A stretch of 6,964 bases of DNA from CANJSG01 sp038203875 (GTDB taxonomy: Bacteria; Verrucomicrobiota; Verrucomicrobiia; Limisphaerales; CANJSG01). Below are positions 1 to 5,279 of the stretch, in pieces (position 1 is the stretch's first letter; every line of letters starts with the position of its first letter). The notes beneath the pieces are model-generated. The model ran no database searches and was not told the DNA's origin. It saw only the letters and a list, made by a program, of their open reading frames with translations. The stretch is taken from assembly GCA_038203875.1 (NCBI GenBank), contig JBBRDN010000218.1:1-6964 (forward strand), written 5' to 3'. A program made the position numbers and the translations under genes.

Positions 1-2
1 GC

Positions 3-857
3 AAGACGCCCGACGGCGGCGCGTCGCTCTGGGGCAGCGCCTTCCTGCCGACGGTCTACCAGGGCGTGCAATGCCGTTCTCAAGGCGATCCGGTGCTCTA
101 CGTCTCCAACCCGGAAGGCATGTCGGCGCAGGTCCGGCGCGAGTCGCTCGACGCGTTGCGCGATCTGAACCAGATGCATCTCAAGCAGGTCGGCGACCCG
201 GAGACGTTGACGCGTATTTCGCAATACGAGCTGGCCTATCGGATGCAGACCTCGGTGCCGGAGCTGATGGACATTTCCAAGGAACCCGAGTCGGTGAAGT
301 CGCTCTACGGCATCGAGCCGGGCAAGGTTTCCTTCGCCAACAACTGCCTCCTCGCGCGGCGCCTCCTGGAACGCGGCACGCGTTTCGTGCAGCTCTACCA
401 CTGGGGCTGGGACAGCCACGGCACGAGCCCGAGCGACGACCTGATGACCTCGTTGCCGCAGCGCTGCAAGGAGACGGACAAGCCGACGGCCGCCTTGCTG
501 AAAGACCTCAAAGAGCGTGGCCTGCTCGAGGACACGCTGGTGATCTGGGGCGGCGAATTCGGACGCACTCCGATGAACGAGGAACGCAACGGCAGCAAGT
601 TCCTCGGGCGTGACCATCACCCGCACTGCTTCTCCCTGTGGATAGCCGGCGGAGGCATCAAGGCCGGCACCAGCTACGGCGAGACGGACGAACTGGGCTA
701 CCACATCGTCAAGGACAAGGTCCATGTGCATGACCTCCAGGCCACCATTTTGCACTGCATGGGCCTCAACCACGAGAAGCTGACCTACCGCTTCCAGGGC
801 CGCGACTACCGCCTGACGGATGTGCATGGGGAAGTGATGAAGGGCCTGTTGGCGTAG
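3..857 (+). CDS. DUF1501 family protein, C-terminal 284 residues (5' end outside window)
   Basis: The reading frame is open from the left edge, so the start codon and any export signal lie outside. An internal GTG at 66 is not a credible start, because homologous-looking sequence (SLWGSAFLPTVYQG) continues upstream of it. Visible landmarks are HWGWDSHG (399-422), GGEFGRTP (about 549-572) and GRDHHPH (606-626). They have the Asp/His-rich pattern of the DUF1501 family, which belongs to the alkaline-phosphatase/sulfatase-like fold with probable metal-binding His and Asp. The end (RLTDVHGEVMKGLLA) is also typical of the family. In PVC bacteria these proteins usually carry a Tat signal and are encoded beside DUF1549/DUF1553 cytochrome-type proteins. 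That neighbour would lie to the left and cannot be seen here. The substrate is unknown. Family assignment is firm; function is not. Confidence 0.9.
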   Translation, partial: KTPDGGASLWGSAFLPTVYQGVQCRSQGDPVLYVSNPEGMSAQVRRESLDALRDLNQMHLKQVGDPETLTRISQYELAYRMQTSVPELMDISKEPESVKSLYGIEPGKVSFANNCLLARRLLERGTRFVQLYHWGWDSHGTSPSDDLMTSLPQRCKETDKPTAALLKDLKERGLLEDTLVIWGGEFGRTPMNEERNGSKFLGRDHHPHCFSLWIAGGGIKAGTSYGETDELGYHIVKDKVHVHDLQATILHCMGLNHEKLTYRFQGRDYRLTDVHGEVMKGLLA

Positions 858-889
858 CCCGAAACAGCGCTTTCGATGCAAAGTTTTCT

Positions 890-917
890 CTTCGCGTTCC
901 TTGGCGCCCTTCGCGGA
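890..917. repeat. Degenerate TTCGCG tandem motif in intergenic gap
   Basis: Three consecutive near-copies of a 9-10 base unit are seen: CTTCGCGTTC (890-899), CTTGGCGCC (900-908) and CTTCGCGGA (909-917). They lie between the DUF1501 stop and the aminotransferase start. The run ends 12 bases before the ATG at 930, so it falls in the mRNA leader if transcription starts upstream. I recall similar short runs recurring in intergenic DNA of several bacterial phyla, but no function can be assigned from this single copy. Confidence 0.5.
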
Positions 918-929
918 TAACCAAGTCCG

Positions 930-1772
930 ATGACCGTCTATCTCAACGGCCAGTTCGTCCCAGAAGCCGCCGCCACCGTGTCGGTGTTCGACCGTGGCTT
1001 TCTTTATGGCGACGGGCTGTTCGAAACGGTTCGCATCCATTCGGGGAAACCCTTCCGTTGGACCCAACATCTGCGGCGATTTCGGAAAGGAGCGGCCTTC
1101 CTCGGCATCGTTCTTCCGCCCACAGACAACGAATTGACGGAGATTGCCCAAGAGCTTCTCAAGCGAAACCAAGTGGACGAAGGCATCCTGAGGATCGCGC
1201 TTTCACGCGGAGTGGGCGCGCGTGGCTATTCACCGAAGGGTGCGGACACGCCATCGTTGGTCCTCTCAACGCATCCAGCCCCAGCCTTGCCGTCGACCGG
1301 TCTGCCACAGTGGAAGGTCGTGACGAGCCCCTACCGCGTGGCTGCGGGTGATCCGCTGCTCCTGATCAAATCGGCCAACAAGCTCCTCAACGTCATCGCC
1401 CGGGCCGAAGCCGAAGCACGGGGAGCGGATGAGGCCTTGCTGGTGAATACCGAGGGCCATCTAGCCGAAGCCGCCAGCAGCAATCTCTTCTGGATCGAGA
1501 GCGGGATCATCTACACGCCGGCGCTGGATTCGGGCGCGTTGGAAGGCGTCTCGCGCGGGCTGGTGCTGGAGATTTGCCGTGGGCTGAAGATCTCGGTCGA
1601 ACTACGCAAGGCGGCACCGGAAGTCCTGTTCTCGGCAGATGGAGCATTTCTTACGAACAGCGGCTTCGGGCTCGTCGAAGTCGTCGAGGCGGACGGACGT
1701 TCCATCAAGCGGTCTGCGCTGTTGGAGCGGCTGGCGGAATCCTTCGGTTTGCAGATTCTCGCCGAGTGTTGA
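930..1772 (+). CDS. Class IV (fold-type IV) PLP-dependent aminotransferase
   Basis: A complete 280-residue protein of the family containing branched-chain aminotransferase (IlvE), D-amino-acid aminotransferase and aminodeoxychorismate lyase (PabC). The N-terminus has the characteristic D-R-G-F-x-Y-G-D-G-L-F-E-T block (residues 21-33). The PLP-binding lysine is probably K147 in LLIKSANKLLN. The cofactor-contacting glutamate is probably E180 in HLAEAASSNLFW, followed by the usual YTP (195-197) and the GALEGVSRG turn (202-210). The length suits D-AAT or PabC better than the longer IlvE, but these subgroups cannot be separated by eye, so no symbol is given. The ATG at 930 fits the family N-terminus (MTVYLNGQ). 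No clear Shine-Dalgarno precedes it. The gene may be transcribed with the DUF1501 gene 72 bp upstream, and it converges on pheS. It acts in the cytosol, in amino-acid or folate-precursor metabolism. Confidence 0.9.
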   Translation: MTVYLNGQFVPEAAATVSVFDRGFLYGDGLFETVRIHSGKPFRWTQHLRRFRKGAAFLGIVLPPTDNELTEIAQELLKRNQVDEGILRIALSRGVGARGYSPKGADTPSLVLSTHPAPALPSTGLPQWKVVTSPYRVAAGDPLLLIKSANKLLNVIARAEAEARGADEALLVNTEGHLAEAASSNLFWIESGIIYTPALDSGALEGVSRGLVLEICRGLKISVELRKAAPEVLFSADGAFLTNSGFGLVEVVEADGRSIKRSALLERLAESFGLQILAEC

Positions 1773-1776
1773 CCGG

Positions 1777-2781
1777 TCAGAACTGCCGCAGGAACCGGGC
1801 GTCGTTCTCGTAGAATAGGCGGATGTCGTTGATGCCGCCTCGCAGCATGGCAATGCGTTCCACGCCGAAGCCAAAGGCCCAGCCGCTCCAGACTTCCGGA
1901 TCGTAGCCGACGTTTTCGAACACCTGGGGATGCACCATGCCGCAGCCGGCGATCTCCAGCCATTCCTTGCCCATCTTCTTCACGAGGGCGTTTTGGAAAT
2001 CGATTTCGAGGCTGGGCTCCGTGTAGCTGAAGTAATGCGGACGGAAACGGATCTTCGTGTCCGAGCCCATCAATTCCTTGAAGACGAACTCCACCGTGCC
2101 CTTCAGGTCTCCAATGGTGACGCCCTTATCCACGTAGAGACCCTCGATCTGGTGGAAGGTCGGATTGTGGGTCGCGTCGGCATTGTCCCGCCGGAACACG
2201 CGGCCCGGAATGACGATTCGGATCGGCGGCGGCTGGGACTTCATCACCCGGATCTGCACGGACGACGTGTGCGTCCGCAGCAAGGGGCGCTTGTCGGTTG
2301 CGAGGTAGAAGGTGTCCTGGCTGTCGCGGGCTGGGTGGTCCGCCGGCGTGTTCAGTGCGTCGAAGCAGTGATACTCGTCCTCAATCTCCGGGCCGTCCGC
2401 CACGGCAAAACCGATCTTTCGGAAGGCGCGGACGATGTCTTCGACGGTCTGGGTCAGCGGGTGGAGCTTTCCGAGCGGGCGGCGACGGCCTGGCAGGGTG
2501 AAGTCGGTCGGATCCTTGGGAAGCGCGGCCTTCAGCTCCAATTCACCGCGGCGTTCGGCCAGCTTCGACTCCAGTTCGGCCTTGGCCACATTGACCAGCT
2601 TGCCGGCGGCGGGTTTTTCCTCCTTGGACAACGAACCCATTTGCCTGAGCAGGGCGGTGAACTTCCCGTTGCCTCCTAGGAAGGCCACTTTCGCCTGTTC
2701 GAGCGCGGCAAGATCGGTGGAAGCGAAAAACTCCGCGAGTGCGGCATGCTTGAGCGGTTCGATCTGGTCGAGGAACGACAT
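1777..2781 (-). CDS. pheS: Phenylalanine--tRNA ligase alpha subunit
   Basis: This 334-residue class II synthetase subunit forms the catalytic part of the alpha2beta2 enzyme that charges tRNA-Phe with phenylalanine in the cytosol. The first 90 residues or so are the tRNA-binding coiled-coil arm. Catalytic-core landmarks are HPLTQTVEDI (107-116, motif 1 region), the motif 2 stretch GRVFRRDNADATHNPTFHQIEG (starts at 193; split here only by description: GRVFRRDN then THNPTFHQ), and motif 3 GFGVERIAMLRGGINDIR (304-321). Length is normal (E. coli PheS 327 residues). The ATG at 2781 fits the family N-terminus, but no Shine-Dalgarno is present. A terminator separates it from rplT, so it probably has its own promoter. 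The beta-subunit gene pheT, commonly next downstream, is absent: pheS ends 4 bp from a convergent aminotransferase gene. Confidence 0.97.
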   Translation of the reverse strand: MSFLDQIEPLKHAALAEFFASTDLAALEQAKVAFLGGNGKFTALLRQMGSLSKEEKPAAGKLVNVAKAELESKLAERRGELELKAALPKDPTDFTLPGRRRPLGKLHPLTQTVEDIVRAFRKIGFAVADGPEIEDEYHCFDALNTPADHPARDSQDTFYLATDKRPLLRTHTSSVQIRVMKSQPPPIRIVIPGRVFRRDNADATHNPTFHQIEGLYVDKGVTIGDLKGTVEFVFKELMGSDTKIRFRPHYFSYTEPSLEIDFQNALVKKMGKEWLEIAGCGMVHPQVFENVGYDPEVWSGWAFGFGVERIAMLRGGINDIRLFYENDARFLRQF

Positions 2782-2790
2782 GAGGCGGGG

Positions 2791-2819
2791 ATTTAAGGAT
2801 CTGGAGGCGTGGATGACGA
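2791..2819 (-). promoter_or_regulatory. Candidate pheS promoter giving a near-leaderless mRNA
   Basis: On the minus strand, TCGTCA (2819-2814; 4 of 6 to TTGACA) and TTAAAT (2796-2791; 4 of 6 to TATAAT) are separated by 17 bases. Only 9 bases separate the -10-like box from the pheS ATG, so the transcript would begin at or next to the start codon. This fits the absence of a Shine-Dalgarno and the terminator just upstream. The match to consensus is modest, and it rests on reading by eye. Confidence 0.35.
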
Positions 2820-2841
2820 ACGGAAAATTAGTTTGGACTGC

Positions 2842-2877
2842 AAAACGAAAACGGGCGAACCGTTGCCGGATCGCCCG
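2842..2877 (-). terminator. Intrinsic terminator after rplT, before pheS
   Basis: Read on the minus strand: stem CGGGCGA (2877-2871), a T/T mismatch, an inner 3-bp stem CCG/CGG capped by a GCAA (GNRA-type) tetraloop, then TCGCCCG (2858-2852), followed at once by TTTTCGTTTT (2851-2842). The 7+3 bp GC-rich stem and U-rich tail make a strong rho-independent terminator. It begins 37 bases past the rplT stop codon. It would insulate pheS from ribosomal-protein transcription or allow only partial read-through. The leader contains no small ORF with Phe codons, so a pheM-type attenuator is unlikely. Confidence 0.85.
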
Positions 2878-2914
2878 AGGTTGAATGACTAAGTGGTTCT
2901 CGGACTCAGGCGAC

Positions 2915-3301
2915 TCAGGCCTTAGCAGTAGCTGCGGCCTTCGTCTTGGCGATGAGGGCGTTCTTGGCCACGTTCACGAGCTCGTTGAAAGCCGCGATGT
3001 CCTGCGCAGCGAGATCGGCCATGACCTTGCGGTCGAGGGAGATGTTTGCCGCCTTCATTCCTTCGATGAAGCGGCTGTAGGTCATTCCAGCGGCACGGGC
3101 CGCAGCGTTGATACGGATCTGCCAGAGATAGCGGTAGTTGCGCTTCTTTGTCTTACGGTCGCGATAGGAGTATTGGCGACCGTGGTCCACCGCGTCGGAA
3201 GCGTAACGGTAGAGTTTCGAGCGACGCATCCGGTAGCCTTTGGCGGCGCGGAGCATCGTCTTACGACGTTTACGGGAAGCGACAGCGTTCGTTACACGCA
3301 T
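2915..3301 (-). CDS. rplT: 50S ribosomal protein L20 (bL20)
   Basis: A 128-residue basic protein that binds 23S rRNA early in assembly of the large subunit. Family hallmarks are visible: MRVTNAVASRKRRKTML at the start, AAKGYRMRRSKLYRYA (residues 19-34), YLWQIRINAAAR (58-69), GMTYSRFIEGMKAANISLDRK (starts at 72) and the DIAAFNELV segment. Bacterial L20 is usually about 117-120 residues; here the tail is extended by an Ala/Lys-rich end (AKTKAAATAKA). The ATG at 3301 fits the conserved N-terminus and has GAAAGG (3317-3312) 10 bases upstream as Shine-Dalgarno. It follows rpmI in the same orientation, with a 79-bp spacer carrying a palindrome. In other bacteria L20 represses its own operon's translation, so the RNA structures upstream deserve attention. 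Confidence 0.98.
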   Translation of the reverse strand: MRVTNAVASRKRRKTMLRAAKGYRMRRSKLYRYASDAVDHGRQYSYRDRKTKKRNYRYLWQIRINAAARAAGMTYSRFIEGMKAANISLDRKVMADLAAQDIAAFNELVNVAKNALIAKTKAAATAKA

Positions 3302-3347
3302 GGTTCTATTGCCTTTCTAACTGTTGTTGCGGTTGAAGATCACAGGC

Positions 3348-3365
3348 ATCCGCCACGTGGCGGAT
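3348..3365. promoter_or_regulatory. 18-bp perfect palindrome between rpmI and rplT
   Basis: ATCCGCCACGTGGCGGAT is a perfect 18-bp palindrome in the 79-bp rpmI-rplT spacer, starting 15 bases after the rpmI stop in the direction of transcription. In RNA it would form a 7-bp GC-rich stem with an ACGU loop. No U-tract follows on either strand (the minus strand continues GCCTGTG), so it is not a typical terminator. Possible roles are an mRNA-stabilising or processing hairpin, or part of an L20-responsive structure. The role is inferred; the palindrome is directly seen. Confidence 0.6.
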
Positions 3366-3380
3366 TTCCCTCAGCTGGCG

Positions 3381-3590
3381 TCAGCGGCTGAATGGGAGGC
3401 AGGCCTTGATCTTGTATACATCGGTCTTGTGGACCACAGCGCGCTCGCCGAGCGCCCTGCGGCGCTTCGAGCTCTTGTGCTGGAGCAAGTGCCGCCGTCC
3501 CGCTTTGGAACGGAGGATTTTGCCACCAGCGGTGATCTTGAAACGCTTGGCTACCGATTTTTTGGTTTTGATGCCTTTCGGACGACGCAT
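3381..3590 (-). CDS. rpmI: 50S ribosomal protein L35 (bL35)
   Basis: A 69-residue, very basic protein of the large ribosomal subunit. It has the expected pattern KGIKTKKSVAKRFKITAGGK (residues 5-24), then RHLLQHKSSKRRR (33-45) and VVHKTDVYKIKACLP (52-66). bL35 is normally about 65 residues. I chose the ATG at 3590 over an in-frame ATG at 3650 because the 20 extra residues do not resemble the family. AAAAGG (3602-3597) also sits 6 bases before the ATG at 3590 as a good Shine-Dalgarno. It is the first gene of the rpmI-rplT unit. infC, commonly just upstream in other bacteria, is not here: a tRNA gene on the other strand occupies that position. Confidence 0.95.
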   Translation of the reverse strand: MRRPKGIKTKKSVAKRFKITAGGKILRSKAGRRHLLQHKSSKRRRALGERAVVHKTDVYKIKACLPFSR

Positions 3591-3596
3591 AATTCG

Positions 3597-3614
3597 CCTT
3601 TTCTTTGAAAAAGG
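3597..3614 (-). promoter_or_regulatory. Hairpin sequestering the rpmI Shine-Dalgarno
   Basis: On the minus strand, CCTTTT (3614-3609) and AAAAGG (3602-3597) form a perfect 6-bp inverted repeat around a 6-base loop (TCAAAG). The second arm is exactly the rpmI Shine-Dalgarno, 6 bases before the ATG at 3590. The stem is A/U-rich, so it would be a weak, switchable block. Because L20 is known to repress rpmI translation in other bacteria, this could be the control point. That link is inference. Confidence 0.5.
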
Positions 3615-3654
3615 AGCGCGGAACCTAACAACCGAGTTTGGAGGGTGCAAGGGG

Positions 3655-3671
3655 GATCTTTGATAAAGATC
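3655..3671. promoter_or_regulatory. 17-bp inverted repeat upstream of rpmI
   Basis: GATCTTT (3655-3661), spacer GAT, AAAGATC (3665-3671): a perfect 7-bp inverted repeat, 65-81 bases upstream of the rpmI start. On the minus strand a TTGCAC box (3650-3645) lies just downstream, resembling a -35, but no convincing -10 was found at the right distance. The repeat could be an operator or a leader-RNA hairpin. No U-tract follows in either direction. Confidence 0.45.
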
Positions 3672-3762
3672 GGTTGATCTGGAGGCCGTGGAATCCTGCC
3701 CTTGGGAATATGGGTTTGCACTCCTTCGACGCTTCGCGTAATCCCTGCGGCCTACGAGTTGC

Positions 3763-3852
3763 GGAAGGGTGGCTGAGCGGTTGAAGGCACCTGACTCGAA
3801 ATCAGGCGTAGTCGAAAGGCTACCGGGGGTTCAAATCCCTCCCCTTCCGCCA
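3763..3852 (+). tRNA. tRNA-Ser (anticodon CGA, reads UCG)
   Basis: A complete 90-nt class II tRNA. The acceptor stem is GGAAGGG (3763-3769) with CCCTTCC (3842-3848), discriminator G at 3849 and an encoded CCA (3850-3852). The anticodon stem CCTGA/TCAGG encloses loop CTCGAAA, giving anticodon CGA. The long variable arm GTAGTC-GAAA-GGCTAC (6 bp with a GAAA tetraloop) confirms serine identity, and the T-arm carries GGTTCAAATCC. A TTGCAC hexamer at 3716-3721 could be a -35 box, but no good -10 was found 17 bases on. The gene is divergent from rpmI. No duplicate of the tRNA 3' end, which would mark an integrated element, is visible downstream in the window. Confidence 0.98.
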
Positions 3853-4002
3853 TCGTTCTTTCCCGGGTTACCCCCAGTTCGAGATTGGAGGATTTGTCGG
3901 CGCATTCGTCCCCGTTGCTCCGTTTGTCACGGCTCTTTGTTGCGAATGGTTGCCGATTCGCTTGACCTCCGGCCCCGCGATCCTTTTGAGCGTCGTCGCT
4001 TC
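3853..4002. other. 150-bp gene-free stretch between tRNA-Ser and the operon end
   Basis: Both neighbours point into this stretch, so terminators are expected. The only structure I see is GCGAAT-N8-ATTCGC (3942-3961), a 6-bp inverted repeat without a U-tract in either direction. No coding potential, attachment-site duplicate or mobile-element remnant was recognised. Confidence 0.5.
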
Positions 4003-4680
4003 TCAGTTTGCCGAATACCGACCCGACGCATTATCCGTGGGTGGCCAGCCGGTCGTCATCTTCCAGCGGCTGGAAATGACCTCAAGGATCTCGCGCTTGG
4101 GGAATCGCCGTGAGATTTCAGCCACCACGGCGGCCGCGCCGGCTTCGCCGACCGGTGAAAACCGCAGCAGCCTTCGGATCCGAACGCGGGCGCTGTCCAG
4201 CGGACCATTCTCATCGAGCGGCACGCTGCCTGTGAGCGACTCCAATACCGCGCGGGCATTTTCTTCGGCGAGCTCCTTGATCGCCTCGCAGAAAACTTCG
4301 GCCCGGGCTGCATTGTCGAAGCCAGGCGGGCCGAAGACGCGACTCGCCAATTCAAAGAGAGACTCCGTTTTCACCGCCGGTGCCGGCGCAACCTCACTGG
4401 CACCGGCAGATGAGGTGACGGGGCTGGACTCCGCGCGCGGGTTTCGCAGTTCGATTGTGAGCCGATGGCCTGAGGATTTGGCGGCCTTGGCTCCTTCCAG
4501 TATGGAGAAACCGATGCTTGAACCGCTGGTGGTCGCGTCCTTGTCGAGAAGGTCCAGCGCCAAGGACAACGTCACCCTCTCCAGTTCTAATGCCGTTCCC
4601 GTCGAGCCCGGCTTGGTTTCGGCGAAGGCCGCGTCCAGCTCCTGCTGGAGCGCGGCGACGATGTCTCTGAGCGACGGCAT
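4003..4680 (-). CDS. Hypothetical protein with trypco2-like N-terminal domain
   Basis: A 225-residue protein without signal peptide or membrane segment, so probably cytosolic. Residues 1-80 start with an amphipathic helix (LRDIVAALQQELDAAFAE). Alternating hydrophobic strands follow (LELERVTLSLALDLL, IGFSILEG, HRLTIELRN). This order resembles trypsin-co-occurring domain 2 (trypco2), known from conflict-type systems with trypsin-like proteases and NTPases. The resemblance is by eye and tentative. Residues about 81-104 are a Ser/Ala/Pro-rich linker. Residues 105-208 are predicted helical and unrecognised, with basic patch RVRIRRLLRF (165-174). The start at 4680 is favoured because its ATG overlaps the upstream stop (TGATG) and AGGA (4693-4690) lies 9 bases before it. 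A 75-residue upstream extension would overlap the DUF1080 gene in another frame and is Arg-rich, non-protein-like sequence. Confidence 0.75.
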   Translation of the reverse strand: MPSLRDIVAALQQELDAAFAETKPGSTGTALELERVTLSLALDLLDKDATTSGSSIGFSILEGAKAAKSSGHRLTIELRNPRAESSPVTSSAGASEVAPAPAVKTESLFELASRVFGPPGFDNAARAEVFCEAIKELAEENARAVLESLTGSVPLDENGPLDSARVRIRRLLRFSPVGEAGAAAVVAEISRRFPKREILEVISSRWKMTTGWPPTDNASGRYSAN

Positions 4681-5270
4681 CAGGGCAGTTCCTGGATGCG
4701 GATGCGGCGATACTCCATCTGCCCGTGATCGGCTTCGAGGCCGATGGGTCCGGTAGCGGGAAGCTTGAGGGCGGCCTCGAGGACTTCGCCGTTGCAAGTG
4801 CAGTGGGCGATGTTGTCCTTCACCGTGACGACGATTTCGTTCCAGTCCTGCGCCTTGTATTTCTTCAGCTCCTTGTAGGGTCCGGCGACGAGGTAGTCGC
4901 GGCACTGGAGTTGCGGTTTACGGAGGAAGATCCCGCTGTCGGCGTTCACCTCGGCGCGAAACTCCAGCTTAAGGACGAAGTTTTTCGGGAATTCCTGCTT
5001 GGTCCAAAGCTGGCGGAAGCGCGGGCCCTTGGCCGCGTTGTTGTCGTTCACCACCAGCGCCTCGCCCTTCGCGGTGTATCGGCCGTCGCTGGCCTCGGTC
5101 TTGCCGTTGAAGGACGTGAAGCCGTTCGTCGAAGAGTAGCCCCAACCGGTGAGGTCACGGCCGTTGTAGAGGCTGACGAAGCCGGGCTCGGGCGTGAACG
5201 GCGCGGCAGCGACCGCGGTGAAGAGGGCGACAGTGGCGATGGCGCCGAAGAGGATGGGGAGGCGTTTCAT
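4680..5270 (-). CDS. Secreted DUF1080 (3-keto-disaccharide hydrolase-like) protein
   Basis: A 196-residue protein with a Sec-type signal peptide: basic MKR, hydrophobic core 7-21, probable cleavage after A-V-A at residue 21. The mature part is a single DUF1080 domain with a concanavalin-like beta-sandwich fold. It shows the typical start FVSLYNGRDLTGW (31-43), a central FVLKLEFRAEVNADSGIFLR (98-117), DWNEIVVTVKDNIAHCTCNG (142-161) and the closing GPIGLEADHG...EYRRIRIQEL (174-195). Family members are periplasmic or outer-membrane proteins linked to carbohydrate turnover. Some hydrolyse 3-keto-glycosides, but the substrate here is unknown. A CxC pair (C157, C159) is a small oddity. It starts 9 bp after the upstream gene's stop and overlaps the downstream start by one base, so it is the middle gene of a three-gene operon. 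No Shine-Dalgarno is evident; translation is likely coupled. Confidence 0.92.
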   Translation of the reverse strand: MKRLPILFGAIATVALFTAVAAAPFTPEPGFVSLYNGRDLTGWGYSSTNGFTSFNGKTEASDGRYTAKGEALVVNDNNAAKGPRFRQLWTKQEFPKNFVLKLEFRAEVNADSGIFLRKPQLQCRDYLVAGPYKELKKYKAQDWNEIVVTVKDNIAHCTCNGEVLEAALKLPATGPIGLEADHGQMEYRRIRIQELP

Positions 5271-5279
5271 TCTGGTGGG

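Noticed and set aside
1930..2679. Plus-strand open frame (249 codons) inside pheS
   Set aside because: Mirror frame of a high-GC gene; pheS motifs 1-3 are intact on the other strand.
2782..2914. pheM-like leader peptide attenuator or T-box before pheS
   Set aside because: There is no small ORF with Phe codons in the leader and no T-box-like conserved sequence; the hairpin is better explained as the rplT terminator.
3591..3650. N-terminal extension of bL35 from ATG 3650
   Set aside because: The added 20 residues do not fit the family, and they overlie the leader hairpin and the Shine-Dalgarno that serves ATG 3590.
3942..3961. GCGAAT-N8-ATTCGC as a terminator for the three-gene operon or the tRNA
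   Set aside because: The stem is only 6 bp and no U-tract follows on either strand.
3763..4002. tRNA-Ser as an integration site for a genomic island
   Set aside because: No integrase, no repeat of the tRNA 3' end and no change in base composition are visible in the neighbouring DNA of this window.
3769..4113. Open frame beginning inside the tRNA-Ser gene
   Set aside because: It overlaps most of a perfectly folded tRNA gene and shows no protein-like features afterwards.
3950..4756. Plus-strand open frame (268 codons) opposite the trypco2-like gene
   Set aside because: Serine-rich, low-information translation lying antisense to a gene with SD, coupled start and plausible secondary structure.
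4681..4905. 75-residue upstream extension of the trypco2-like protein
   Set aside because: It overlaps the DUF1080 coding region in another frame and translates as an Arg/Pro/His-rich string typical of a shadow frame.
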